Source of the DNA: an uncultured Bacteroidota bacterium
Lineage (GTDB): Bacteria; Bacteroidota; Bacteroidia; Chitinophagales; Chitinophagaceae
Assembly (NCBI GenBank): GCA_903825065.1
Contig: CAIJZG010000047.1
Location: 1-16,157, forward strand
Direction of reading: 5' to 3'
Length of the DNA stretch: 16,157 bases
Position 1 is the stretch's first letter. The number at the start of each line of letters is the position of its first letter. Both the position numbers and the translations under genes were made by a program. Positions 1 through 7,739 of the stretch are shown one piece after another. The notes beneath the pieces are model-generated. The model made no database searches and was not told where the DNA came from. It saw only the letters and a program-made list of their open reading frames with translations.

Positions 1-1610
1 ACACAACTACAGCAGCAAAAAATGCAAATCAAGGAAAATCAGGAGGATTTAAAAAAGAAGCACCAATTGCTAACTATCGGTTAAGTGGTATGTCGAATGG
101 TGCAAGTTGGACTGGAACAGGAGAAGATACTACTGGAAATAAAATAACATGGATTGCAACATTAGATTCAGTATATAACACTCCGGCAGATTCGGTAAAG
201 AAAAAACAAAATATAAATCAACGAATAGCCAAAGTAACTTTTCCATTTGATGGATATGGCTGGGAGGAAGCACCAAAACAAGAAAGCATCTTAATTAAAA
301 ATGCAACTATCTGGACTAATGAAAAAGAAGGTATATTAGAAAATACAGATCTTCTATTAAAAGATGGTAAAATTGCCAAAGTTGGAAAAAATATTTCTGA
401 ATCAGGTGCAAGAACAATTGATGCTACAGGTAAACACGTTTCTGCTGGTATAATAGATGAACACTCACATATAGCAGCAACATCTATAAACGAAGGTGCA
501 CAATCTGTAACCTCTGAAGTAAGAATTGGAGATAATTTAAATCCAGAAGATATTAATATTTACCGTCAGCTGAGTGGTGGAGTAACAAGTTCTCATATAC
601 TACATGGTTCAGCAAATACTATTGGCGGACAAACTCAATTAATCAAATTACGTTGGGGAGCAGATGATGAAGGATTAAAATTTCAGGGTTCCGATCCTTT
701 TATCAAATTTGCATTAGGTGAAAACGTAAAACGCACTACAGCTTCACAAGGAAATAATCGTTTTCCAGATACGCGTATGGGAGTGGCAGAAGTTTTGAAT
801 GATGCATTTGCTCGAGCAAAAGATTATGAAAAAGCAATTAAACTAGATCCTAAAACCAGGAGGGATTTAGAATTAGATGCATTAGTGGAAATATTAAACA
901 GGAAACGTTTTATTACTTGTCACTCATATGTACAAAGTGAAATAACAGCAGCCATGAGAGTTGGGGATAAATACGGATTTACGTTTAATACGTTTACTCA
1001 TATTTTAGAAGGATATAAAGTAGCTGATAAAATGAAAGCACATGGATCGAATGCATCTACTTTTTCAGATTGGTATTATTATAAAGTAGAAGTAACAGAC
1101 GCCATCGCATACAACGCAGCAATCATGCATCAGGTAGGTTTAAATGTGTGTATTAATTCTGATGATGCAGAAATGGCGCGGCGACTAAATCAAGAAGCAG
1201 GAAAAGTTGTCAGATATGGGGGCGTTAGTGAAATTGAAGCCTTGAAAATGGTCACATTAAATCCTGCAATTGCATTACATGTTTCAGATAAAGTAGGAAG
1301 TATAAAAGTGGGTAAAGATGCTGACATTGTAATATGGAGTAATAATCCATTAAGCATATATGCAAAATCTGAAAAAACAATTGTAGATGGAATCGTTTAT
1401 TGGGATCGGGAAAAAGATTTGGAACAACGCAAAAAAATACAAGCAGAACGTTTTCGTTTAACACAAAAAATGATTGGAGAGAAAAAAGGTGGGACAGCGG
1501 TTCGCCCAGCAGAACCAAGCTGGCAGGAGATCTTGAGTTGTGGAGATCATTCACATAAAGATGGTATTTATACTGTAGACGTTCAGGAAGTTGAAAATCT
1601 TAACCAATAA
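1..1610 (+). CDS. Amidohydrolase-superfamily protein (imidazolonepropionase-like), 5' end outside window
   Basis: The reading frame is open from the first complete codon (position 3), so the N-terminus lies beyond the left edge. The ATG at 90 is an internal methionine. Numbering from that methionine, the region near residues 65-120 is the start of the metal-dependent hydrolase beta-sandwich, followed by the barrel. Metal-binding candidates are all present: HSH at 125-127, H278 (in CHSY), H304 (in FTHILEG) and D358 (in NSDD). The C-terminal GSIKVGKDADIVIW stretch is the usual return to the beta-sandwich. Family members hydrolyse amide or related bonds in cyclic or peptide-like substrates, but the substrate here cannot be read from sequence. 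In Bacteroidota such proteins are often about 1000 residues long with a large N-terminal part, which fits the missing 5' end. The next gene starts 9 bases downstream, suggesting one operon. Confidence is high for the superfamily and low for the substrate. Confidence 0.9.
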   Translation, partial: TTTAAKNANQGKSGGFKKEAPIANYRLSGMSNGASWTGTGEDTTGNKITWIATLDSVYNTPADSVKKKQNINQRIAKVTFPFDGYGWEEAPKQESILIKNATIWTNEKEGILENTDLLLKDGKIAKVGKNISESGARTIDATGKHVSAGIIDEHSHIAATSINEGAQSVTSEVRIGDNLNPEDINIYRQLSGGVTSSHILHGSANTIGGQTQLIKLRWGADDEGLKFQGSDPFIKFALGENVKRTTASQGNNRFPDTRMGVAEVLNDAFARAKDYEKAIKLDPKTRRDLELDALVEILNRKRFITCHSYVQSEITAAMRVGDKYGFTFNTFTHILEGYKVADKMKAHGSNASTFSDWYYYKVEVTDAIAYNAAIMHQVGLNVCINSDDAEMARRLNQEAGKVVRYGGVSEIEALKMVTLNPAIALHVSDKVGSIKVGKDADIVIWSNNPLSIYAKSEKTIVDGIVYWDREKDLEQRKKIQAERFRLTQKMIGEKKGGTAVRPAEPSWQEILSCGDHSHKDGIYTVDVQEVENLNQ

Positions 1611-1635
1611 AAAATTAGTATGAAAAAATTAGTAT
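1609..1635 (+). repeat. Tandem 14-base duplication spanning the start codon of the second amidohydrolase gene
   Basis: The 13 bases AAAAAATTAGTAT occur at 1609-1621 and again at 1623-1635, separated by a single G, giving almost two full copies of a 14-base unit. The first copy holds the last two bases of the upstream stop codon and the AT of the ATG at 1620. The second copy encodes the first residues of the signal peptide. The match is perfect, but the unit is AT-rich, so chance similarity to a common KKLV-type leader is possible. Confidence 0.8.
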
Positions 1636-2933
1636 ATACACTAACAGCACTGATAGCGATGAGTGGCTTTACAAAAGCGCAAGAGTCTGTTTATCCGTCA
1701 CAGGAAAATAAGGGCTTATTATTTATAACAAATGGTACTGTTCATGTAGGTAATGGAACAGTTTTAGAAAATGCAACCATAAAAATTAATAATGGTAAAA
1801 TTGTTGAAGTCGGTACCAATATTGCAATACCCTCAAACGATGCACAAGTAATTAACGCCAAGGGAAAACAGGTTTATCCCGGCTTAATTCTATCATCATC
1901 AGATGTAGGTTTAAAAGAAATATCAAATGGAGTCAGAGCAAGTAATGATTATCAAGAAATAGGGGAATACAATAGTGATGTTCGTTCTATTACTGCGTAT
2001 AATACTGATTCCAGAGTAATTAATGTTTTAAGAAGTAACGGTATTTTATTGGCAAGTGTAAATCCAGAAGGAGGAGTCATAACCGGATCTTCATCGGTAG
2101 TTCAATTTGATGCCTGGAACTGGGAAGACGCAGTTTATAAAATGGATGCAGGTATACATTTAAATATGCCAAGTTTTGTAGTGCGTTTTGGTAGAAGGGG
2201 GGGGGTTACTGCTGCTGGGGCCGGAGCTCTAGATCCTACAAAAATTGCTTTGGATAAAGTAGAGGAAATTAAAAAGTTTTTTCGAGAAGCGAAAGCATAC
2301 AACCAGGAAAACGTTCACACAAATACTAATCTAAAATTAGAATCTACAAAAGGGCTGTTTGAGAAGAAACAAAAATTGTATATACATGCAGATCAGGTGA
2401 AACAGATGCTAGTGGCAATTGACTTTGTGAAAGAGTTTAATTTCGATGTAGTAATTGTAGGTGGATCTGAAAGTTTTCAAATTGCAGAGATATTAAAATC
2501 AGCCAATATCGCTGTGATACTTAGTGAAGAACATGCATTACCGGCAACGGAAGATGATGATATTGATCAACCATATAAAACACCCGCTGTTTTACAAAAA
2601 GCGGGTGTATTGTTTTCTCTGAACGATAATTCAGATAATACGCGCTATCGCAACGTTTCTTATAATGCTGGAACAGCTGCTACTTATGGTTTAACAAAAG
2701 AGGAAGCTTTAAGCGCAATCACATTAAACGCGGCAAAAATTTTAGGTGTAGATGATAAAACAGGCTCTATAGAAGTAGGCAAGGACGCAAATATCATTAT
2801 TACAGCCGGTGATATCTTAGATATGAAAAGTAGCACTGTTGAACAGGCATTTATTCAAGGAAGAAAAATTAGCCTTGAAAATAAACAAACACAATTATAC
2901 GAGCGTTATAAATACAAATACGGCATTAAGTAG
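1620..2933 (+). CDS. Secreted amidohydrolase-like protein lacking most metal ligands
   Basis: This 437-residue protein begins with a typical signal peptide (MKKLVYTLTALIAMSGFTKA, cleavage expected before QES), so it should be periplasmic or lipid-independent extracellular. The fold is that of the upstream gene: an N-terminal beta-sandwich (TNGTVHVGNGTVLENATIK), a barrel, and the closing GSIEVGKDANIII segment. Aligned by eye with its neighbour, the HxH metal pair is replaced by S93 and D95 (PGLILSSSD, residues 87-95), and the later histidine of FTHILEG is replaced within IVGGSES. Only H256 (LYIHAD) and D336 (LNDN) look retained. The protein is therefore probably a non-catalytic partner, or it uses different chemistry. 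The gene carries a run of nine G at 2197-2205 and a perfect hairpin at 2580-2608. The start codon lies in a tandem duplication (1609-1635). It is followed by a strong terminator. Confidence 0.88.
   Translation: MKKLVYTLTALIAMSGFTKAQESVYPSQENKGLLFITNGTVHVGNGTVLENATIKINNGKIVEVGTNIAIPSNDAQVINAKGKQVYPGLILSSSDVGLKEISNGVRASNDYQEIGEYNSDVRSITAYNTDSRVINVLRSNGILLASVNPEGGVITGSSSVVQFDAWNWEDAVYKMDAGIHLNMPSFVVRFGRRGGVTAAGAGALDPTKIALDKVEEIKKFFREAKAYNQENVHTNTNLKLESTKGLFEKKQKLYIHADQVKQMLVAIDFVKEFNFDVVIVGGSESFQIAEILKSANIAVILSEEHALPATEDDDIDQPYKTPAVLQKAGVLFSLNDNSDNTRYRNVSYNAGTAATYGLTKEEALSAITLNAAKILGVDDKTGSIEVGKDANIIITAGDILDMKSSTVEQAFIQGRKISLENKQTQLYERYKYKYGIK
2580..2608 (+). repeat. Perfect hairpin inside the second amidohydrolase gene
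   Basis: ACACCCGCT (2580-2588) is the exact reverse complement of AGCGGGTGT (2600-2608). The arm can extend after one mismatch by TTT/AAA, and the sequence is followed by a T-rich stretch (ATTGTTTTCTCT). It encodes TPAVLQKAGVL. It is one of the few GC-rich patches in the gene. Confidence 0.75.
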
Positions 2934-2962
2934 TTGTTCCCACTAACTAATTTAATAGCCGG

Positions 2963-2990
2963 AACCCTCGCAATTTGCGGGGGTTTTTTT
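2963..2990 (+). terminator. Rho-independent terminator after the amidohydrolase pair
   Basis: Bases 2963-2972 (AACCCTCGCA) pair with 2976-2985 around a three-base loop, with one T-G wobble. The 3' arm runs into seven T at 2984-2990. It lies 30 bases after the stop codon at 2933 and 32 bases before polA, so it separates the two transcription units. Confidence 0.9.
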
Positions 2991-3021
2991 ATTTGGTAAC
3001 TAAATTCAATAACTTAGCTCC

Positions 3022-5859
3022 ATGGCTAAAAAACTTTTTCTGCTTGACGCATTTGCATTAATCTTTCGCGCTTATTATGCACTGATAAGAAACCCAAGAA
3101 TTACATCAAAGGGTTTTAACACCAATGCTCAATTTGGATTTACTTCAACTTTATTCGATCTGATCAATAAAGAAAAACCAACACACCTAGCAGTTTGTTT
3201 TGATACAAAAGCACCAACAGAACGCCATACCGATTTTGCTGATTATAAAGCAAACCGTCAAGAAACACCGGAAGATTTATTAGCATCCATACCAGATATT
3301 AAAAGAATCATTCGTGGATTTAATATTCCTGTAGTAGAAATGGATGGGTTTGAAGCGGATGATGTAATAGGAACATTAGCCTGGGAAGCAGCAGATGCCG
3401 GTTATGAAGTCTTTATGGTGACACCAGATAAAGATTATGGACAATTATTAATACATCCCAATGTATTTATATACAAGCCGCCATTCATGGGTAATCCGCA
3501 CGAAATATTAACAGCAGAAAAAATATGTGCAAAATGGGACATCGAAAGAGTTGAACAAGTAGTTGATATGTTAGGAATGATGGGAGATGCGGTAGATAAT
3601 ATTCCAGGCATACCCGGGGTAGGTGAAAAAACAGCAGCTAAATTATTGAAGGAATTTGGCACATTAGAAAATGTATTAGCAAATGCAGATAGTTTGAAGG
3701 GTGCTTTAGGAGAAAAAGTTAGAAACAATAAAGAACTTGCCATCCTTAGTAAAAAATTAGCGACAATAATTACTACAGTACCAGTTGAATTTCATGAAGA
3801 AAATTTTAGATTAAAAGACTGGAATAAAGAAGAGCTGATTCAGGTATTTACAGAATTAGAATTTAAAACATTGGGTAAAAGAATTTTAGGTGATTCTTTT
3901 AATGCGTTTCAAACAGCGCCACAAGCGGGGCAAATGGATTTATTTGGAAATCCAGTAGCATCAGAAGATAAAAAAAATAAAACGTCAGAAATAAACGAGA
4001 CAGTAACAAAGGATACAGAACATTTGGGAATGGCAGCTGATAAAAATATTAGTAACACCGAGCACTATTATCATCTGATTCAGGGTACAGAAAATATAGA
4101 ACAATTAATTCAAGAATTATTACAGCAAAAAGAAATTTGTTTTGATACAGAAACAACAAATATTGATGCAAATGAGGCAGAATTAGTAGGTATTAGTTTT
4201 TCGTTTAAAACAACCGAAGGATATTATATTCCTTGTCCAGCAAACAAAAAAGAAACCGAAACTATATTAAAACAATTTGAACCACTATTTAAAAAAGAAG
4301 ATATTCTATGGGTTGGACAAAATATTAAATATGATTTATTAGTATTGAAATGGTATGGCATTGAATTAAAAGGAAAGTTTTTTGATACCATGTTAGCTCA
4401 TTATTTGATAGAGCCAGAAGGTAGGCGTAGCATGGATTTGCTGAGTGCACAATATTTAGGATATGAACCCGTACATATTGATGAATTGATTGGAAAAAAA
4501 GGAAAAGGACAGGGTAATATGCGGGATGTTGATGTAGATAAAGCGAAAGAATATGCAGCAGAAGATGCTGATATAACATTACAATTAAAGCAGGTATTTA
4601 CTGCATTATTAGCAGATAAAAATGTAGTTCGTGTTTTTAACGAAGTAGAAAATCCATTAGTACCCGTATTAACAGACATGGAATACGAAGGCGTGAAAAT
4701 TGATATTGCTTTTTTAAATGCATATAGTAAAGAGTTAGAGAAAGATGCAAAAGTTTTTGAAGAAAATGTGTATCGCACTGCTGGAGTTCGTTTTAATTTA
4801 GCTTCTCCAAAACAATTAGGAGAAGTCTTATTCGATAAATTAAAAATAGATGCAAAAGCAAAAAAAACAAAAACCGGGCAATACGCAACTGGTGAAGATG
4901 TGTTACAAAAATTAGCAGCTAATAATCCTATTGTTGCAGATATTCTGGGATACCGTGAATTAACAAAATTAAAAAGTACGTATGTAGATGCTTTACCAGA
5001 AATAATAAATAGCAAAACAGGGAGGGTACACACTTCCTATGCACAAGCAGTTGCTGTTACCGGAAGACTGAGTAGTAATAATCCAAATCTTCAAAATATT
5101 CCCATAAGAAGTGATCGGGGAAAAGAAATTAGAAAAGCTTTTATACCTCGTGATGCAAATCATGTATTGGTAAGCGCAGATTATTCACAAATTGAATTAA
5201 GGATTGTTGCAGCAATTAGTGGAGACCCCAATATGTGTGAAGCTTTTAAAGCAGGAAAAGATATTCATACCGCAACAGCAGCTAAAGTCTATAATGTAGC
5301 AGAAGCAGACGTAACTAAAGAAATGAGGTATAAAGCAAAGAGTGTCAACTTTGGAATTATTTATGGACAGGGTGCATTCGGCTTAGCTGAAAATTTGGGT
5401 ATATCTAGATCAGAAGCAAAAGAAATTATTGATAATTATAAAAAGGAATTTGTAGGAATTACAAGTTATATGGATAATACCATCAATTTTGCGAAGGAAA
5501 ATGGATATGTAGAAACCTTGATGGGAAGAAAGCGCTGGCTGAAAGATATTGGCTCTGCAAACTTTACGGTTCGGGGATTTGCAGAAAGGAACGCAGTAAA
5601 CTCACCAATTCAGGGAACCGCGGCGGATATGATCAAATTGGCAATGATAAGGATTCATAAAGCCATCATAGAAGCTGGACTCAAATCAAAAATGATTTTA
5701 CAGGTTCACGATGAATTGGTGTTTGATGCTTTACCTGAAGAATTAGATACACTAAAACCCATTATCTTAGATAATATGCGTGCAGCACTTCCTTTACCAA
5801 ATGGCGTACCTGTAGAAGCAGAATTAGGAGTAGGAGAAAATTGGCTTGTTGCTCATTAA
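3022..5859 (+). CDS. polA: DNA polymerase I
   Basis: This enzyme fills gaps and removes primers or damaged strands during replication and repair. All three domains are present in 945 residues. The N-terminal 5' nuclease spans about 1-290 (FEADDVIGTLA, TPDKDYGQLL, MGDAVDNIPGIPGVGEKTA). The proofreading exonuclease lies at about 345-540, with D375 and E377 in FDTETT, the NIKYD motif, and YAAEDAD, so proofreading should be active. The polymerase has motif A with D720 (SADYSQIELR), motif B with K773, F777 and Y781 (KSVNFGIIYG), and motif C with H896 and D897 (VHDEL). F777 sits at the position of E. coli F762. The linker at about 295-345 is polar and contains QMDLF (304-308), which resembles a sliding-clamp-binding motif. 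The start at 3022 gives the usual MAKKLFLLDAFALIFRAYYA opening. Two small genes follow at 15 and 1 base spacing. Confidence 0.98.
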   Translation: MAKKLFLLDAFALIFRAYYALIRNPRITSKGFNTNAQFGFTSTLFDLINKEKPTHLAVCFDTKAPTERHTDFADYKANRQETPEDLLASIPDIKRIIRGFNIPVVEMDGFEADDVIGTLAWEAADAGYEVFMVTPDKDYGQLLIHPNVFIYKPPFMGNPHEILTAEKICAKWDIERVEQVVDMLGMMGDAVDNIPGIPGVGEKTAAKLLKEFGTLENVLANADSLKGALGEKVRNNKELAILSKKLATIITTVPVEFHEENFRLKDWNKEELIQVFTELEFKTLGKRILGDSFNAFQTAPQAGQMDLFGNPVASEDKKNKTSEINETVTKDTEHLGMAADKNISNTEHYYHLIQGTENIEQLIQELLQQKEICFDTETTNIDANEAELVGISFSFKTTEGYYIPCPANKKETETILKQFEPLFKKEDILWVGQNIKYDLLVLKWYGIELKGKFFDTMLAHYLIEPEGRRSMDLLSAQYLGYEPVHIDELIGKKGKGQGNMRDVDVDKAKEYAAEDADITLQLKQVFTALLADKNVVRVFNEVENPLVPVLTDMEYEGVKIDIAFLNAYSKELEKDAKVFEENVYRTAGVRFNLASPKQLGEVLFDKLKIDAKAKKTKTGQYATGEDVLQKLAANNPIVADILGYRELTKLKSTYVDALPEIINSKTGRVHTSYAQAVAVTGRLSSNNPNLQNIPIRSDRGKEIRKAFIPRDANHVLVSADYSQIELRIVAAISGDPNMCEAFKAGKDIHTATAAKVYNVAEADVTKEMRYKAKSVNFGIIYGQGAFGLAENLGISRSEAKEIIDNYKKEFVGITSYMDNTINFAKENGYVETLMGRKRWLKDIGSANFTVRGFAERNAVNSPIQGTAADMIKLAMIRIHKAIIEAGLKSKMILQVHDELVFDALPEELDTLKPIILDNMRAALPLPNGVPVEAELGVGENWLVAH

Positions 5860-5874
5860 TAGATTATTTATAAC

Positions 5875-6348
5875 ATGAATAAAAACGAAGAAACAATTAA
5901 CCGATTTTATTCGGCCTTTCAAAAATTAGACTACTCTTCTATGCAGGCTTGCTATCATCCTGAAGCAGTATTTAATGATCCTGTTTTTGGATTATTGGAC
6001 GCTGCATCAACAAATGCTATGTGGCAAATGTTATGTACCAGAGCAAAGAATTTTTCTTTGACTTATAATAATATCCAATTACTTGATGAAGAGTACACAA
6101 CCTGTAATTGGCAGGCAACTTACCTTTTTTCAGGATCGGGAAGAAAAGTTAAAAATAACATCAAAGCATATATGCGCTTCAAAGATGGTTTGATCATTGA
6201 ACACACAGATGGTTTCGATTTTTATAAGTGGACAAGAATGGCATTAGGCTTACCAGGGTTTTTATTTGGATGGAGTAATTATATGCAAAGAAAAATTCAA
6301 AAAAAAGCCAGAACTGGATTAATAAAATTCATAGAGCAAAATAATTGA
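5875..6348 (+). CDS. NTF2/SnoaL-like domain protein
   Basis: This 157-residue soluble protein has the cone-shaped NTF2-like pattern. It opens with a helix pair (NEETINRFYSAFQKLDYSSM), then CYHPEAVFNDPVFGLL, then beta strands with alternating hydrophobics, ending in DGLIIEHTDGFDFYKWTRMALG. Family members are small-molecule-binding proteins or enzymes such as isomerases, cyclases and dehydratases, and many have no known role. No signal peptide is seen, so it is probably cytoplasmic. The last 40 residues (GLPGFLFGWSNYMQRKIQKKARTG) are hydrophobic then basic and might sit at the membrane. It starts 15 bases after polA, and the next gene starts one base after its stop, which suggests translational coupling with the membrane hydroxylase. 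The specific function is unknown. Confidence 0.85.
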   Translation: MNKNEETINRFYSAFQKLDYSSMQACYHPEAVFNDPVFGLLDAASTNAMWQMLCTRAKNFSLTYNNIQLLDEEYTTCNWQATYLFSGSGRKVKNNIKAYMRFKDGLIIEHTDGFDFYKWTRMALGLPGFLFGWSNYMQRKIQKKARTGLIKFIEQNN

Positions 6349-6349
6349 C

Positions 6350-7117
6350 ATGCATATAGACTGGGGCTTTTTTTGGGCAATCGCTATGAGAATAGGAAGC
6401 AGATATTATATTATAGCTGGTTTCGTTTTTATTGCATTTTATGTGTTGTTAAAGAAAAAATGGCATTATAAAAAATTACAACCGAAAGATGCAAAAAATA
6501 CAGACTATTTAAGGGAGATTATATATTCATCAGGCACTATATTAATTTTTTCTTCATTCATTCTTTTCCTTCAACATCCTTCAATAGCACCATATACCAC
6601 AAAGTATTTACATATTGAGGAACGAGGTTGGGTCTATTATTTTTCTGTCTTTCCTCTTTTGTTTTTAATACACGATACCTATTTTTATTGGGTGCATAGA
6701 TTGATGCACCATCCTATTTTATTTAAATGGATACACCTGGTACATCATAAATCAACCAACCCTTCACCATGGGCGGCTTATGCATTCCATCCACTAGAAG
6801 CCATAGTAGAGCAGGGAGTTGTTTTTATTTTTTACTTTACCTTACCAATTCATATTACCCATCTTGTTTTCTTCTTTTTGTTCTCCATCATCTATAATGT
6901 TTATGGACATTTAGGATATGAATTGTATCCAAGAAATTTCAATAAAACAATGATAGGAAAATGGATAAACACATCTACCAATCATAATCAACATCATCAA
7001 TATTTTAAAGGTAATTATGGCTTGTATTTATTGTTCTGGGACAGAATGATGGGAACGATTCGTGATGACTATGATGAAAAATTTGATGATATTACTAATA
7101 GAAGGGCTAAGGCTTAG
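6350..7117 (+). CDS. Sterol desaturase / fatty acid hydroxylase family membrane protein
   Basis: This 255-residue integral membrane protein carries the eight-histidine di-iron signature of the fatty acid hydroxylase superfamily: H108, H116, H120-H121 (HDTYFYWVHRLMHH), H129, H132-H133 (HLVHH) and H212, H215-H216 (HNQHH). Hydrophobic segments lie at about residues 17-34, 55-70, 92-107 and 157-185. Enzymes of this family use oxygen and iron to hydroxylate or desaturate lipids, sterols, carotenoids or alkylglycerols. The substrate here cannot be told from sequence. In a bacterium of this type, lipid, ornithine-lipid or carotenoid modification is more likely than sterol work. The gene is one base after the NTF2-like gene, so the two may act together. 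Its 3' end overlaps the convergent DUF2480 gene by 11 bases, with no terminator between them. Confidence 0.92.
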   Translation: MHIDWGFFWAIAMRIGSRYYIIAGFVFIAFYVLLKKKWHYKKLQPKDAKNTDYLREIIYSSGTILIFSSFILFLQHPSIAPYTTKYLHIEERGWVYYFSVFPLLFLIHDTYFYWVHRLMHHPILFKWIHLVHHKSTNPSPWAAYAFHPLEAIVEQGVVFIFYFTLPIHITHLVFFFLFSIIYNVYGHLGYELYPRNFNKTMIGKWINTSTNHNQHHQYFKGNYGLYLLFWDRMMGTIRDDYDEKFDDITNRRAKA

Positions 7118-7628
7118 GAGAACTTTTTTTGTAAATGGGAACCGTGCTACAAGGTTCTCCATACATGATACTTTTTACATAAGGCCGTAATCGATTGGTA
7201 ATTTCTACATAGGCAGATTCGGGAATAGAAACATCCCCACATCCTTTTACAACCACTCTTTTGTCTTCAAAAGAAGCAGCATCGAAAGAAGCTAAATTTT
7301 TTATAAAAATACTATTCACAAGTTTTTGTTCGTCACCAAAAACAACATCCTTCGCGAAAGGTTGCAAGTAACTAGCAATTAACATATATGCCCACATAGG
7401 AATAATAGCATCTACCGAACAATTTATGGCAACATAGGAGTCTTGATAAACCGTCCAATCGGTAGTTTGCAGTGCTGCGCGAAAATCTTTTTCCTTAAGA
7501 ATCAGTTCCATAAACAAATATTCCTTTAAATCAAATGTTTTGATAATACCCTTTGGATAAAACTGTTCCAGGTCTAATGTAATCAAACCGCTCTCAGCTA
7601 CTTTATTTACAAAAATTTCTTCTGACAT
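7107..7628 (-). CDS. DUF2480 family protein
   Basis: I recognise this 173-residue protein as the DUF2480 family, which as far as I know is restricted to Bacteroidota and has no assigned function. The family-like features are the opening VAESGLITLDLEQFYP, the central KEKDFRAAL and VAINCSVDAIIPMWAYM, KGCGDVSIPESAYVEIT near residues 128-144, and MYGEPCSTVPIYK near the C-terminus. Three cysteines (in INCS, KGCGD and EPCST) are noticeable and could bind metal or do redox chemistry, but this is only a guess. No signal peptide or membrane segment is seen, so it is probably cytoplasmic. It is transcribed apart from the ppiD-like gene, because a terminator lies between them and a TAnnTTTG element lies just upstream of its start. 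Its end overlaps the convergent hydroxylase gene. Confidence 0.88.
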   Translation of the reverse strand: MSEEIFVNKVAESGLITLDLEQFYPKGIIKTFDLKEYLFMELILKEKDFRAALQTTDWTVYQDSYVAINCSVDAIIPMWAYMLIASYLQPFAKDVVFGDEQKLVNSIFIKNLASFDAASFEDKRVVVKGCGDVSIPESAYVEITNRLRPYVKSIMYGEPCSTVPIYKKSSPKP

Positions 7629-7644
7629 AATATCTGCTTGAGTA

Positions 7645-7652
7645 CAAAATTA
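7645..7652 (-). promoter_or_regulatory. Candidate -7 promoter element for the DUF2480 gene
   Basis: On the minus strand this reads TAATTTTG, a perfect match to the Bacteroidota TAnnTTTG -7 element, 17 bases before the ATG at 7628. The upstream -33 region reads GTTTA at a spacing of about 17, only a partial match to TTTG. It would give a very short leader. In AT-rich DNA such a match can arise by chance. Confidence 0.45.
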
Positions 7653-7687
7653 AGTAAATGATAAGCATTAAACTTTCGTTATCGGAA

Positions 7688-7716
7688 AACAAAAGCCCCC
7701 CACATAAGTGGAGGGC
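7688..7716 (-). terminator. Rho-independent terminator of the ppiD-like gene
   Basis: Bases 7695-7703 pair with 7708-7716 around a four-base loop. One A-C mismatch on the plus strand becomes a G-U pair in minus-strand RNA, so the hairpin belongs to the minus strand. The transcript then reads TTTTGTTTT. A smaller AT-rich inverted repeat (7724-7729 with 7733-7738) sits between the stop codon and this hairpin. Confidence 0.85.
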
Positions 7717-7739
7717 CCAATAACTGTTTTAAAAACAGA

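Noticed and set aside
2991..3021. TTTG at 2992 and TAACTTAG at 3010 as a polA promoter
   Set aside because: The spacing of 14 bases is too short for a Bacteroidota promoter, the -7 element has a mismatch, and it would leave almost no leader.
3435..3743. A 102-codon minus-strand open frame inside the 5' nuclease part of polA
   Set aside because: It is opposite strongly conserved codons and has no start context or motif of its own.
4401..5033. A 210-codon open frame on the minus strand inside polA
   Set aside because: It lies wholly opposite the conserved polymerase coding region, its translation is rich in serine, phenylalanine and asparagine as expected of an antisense shadow, and it shows no recognisable motif.
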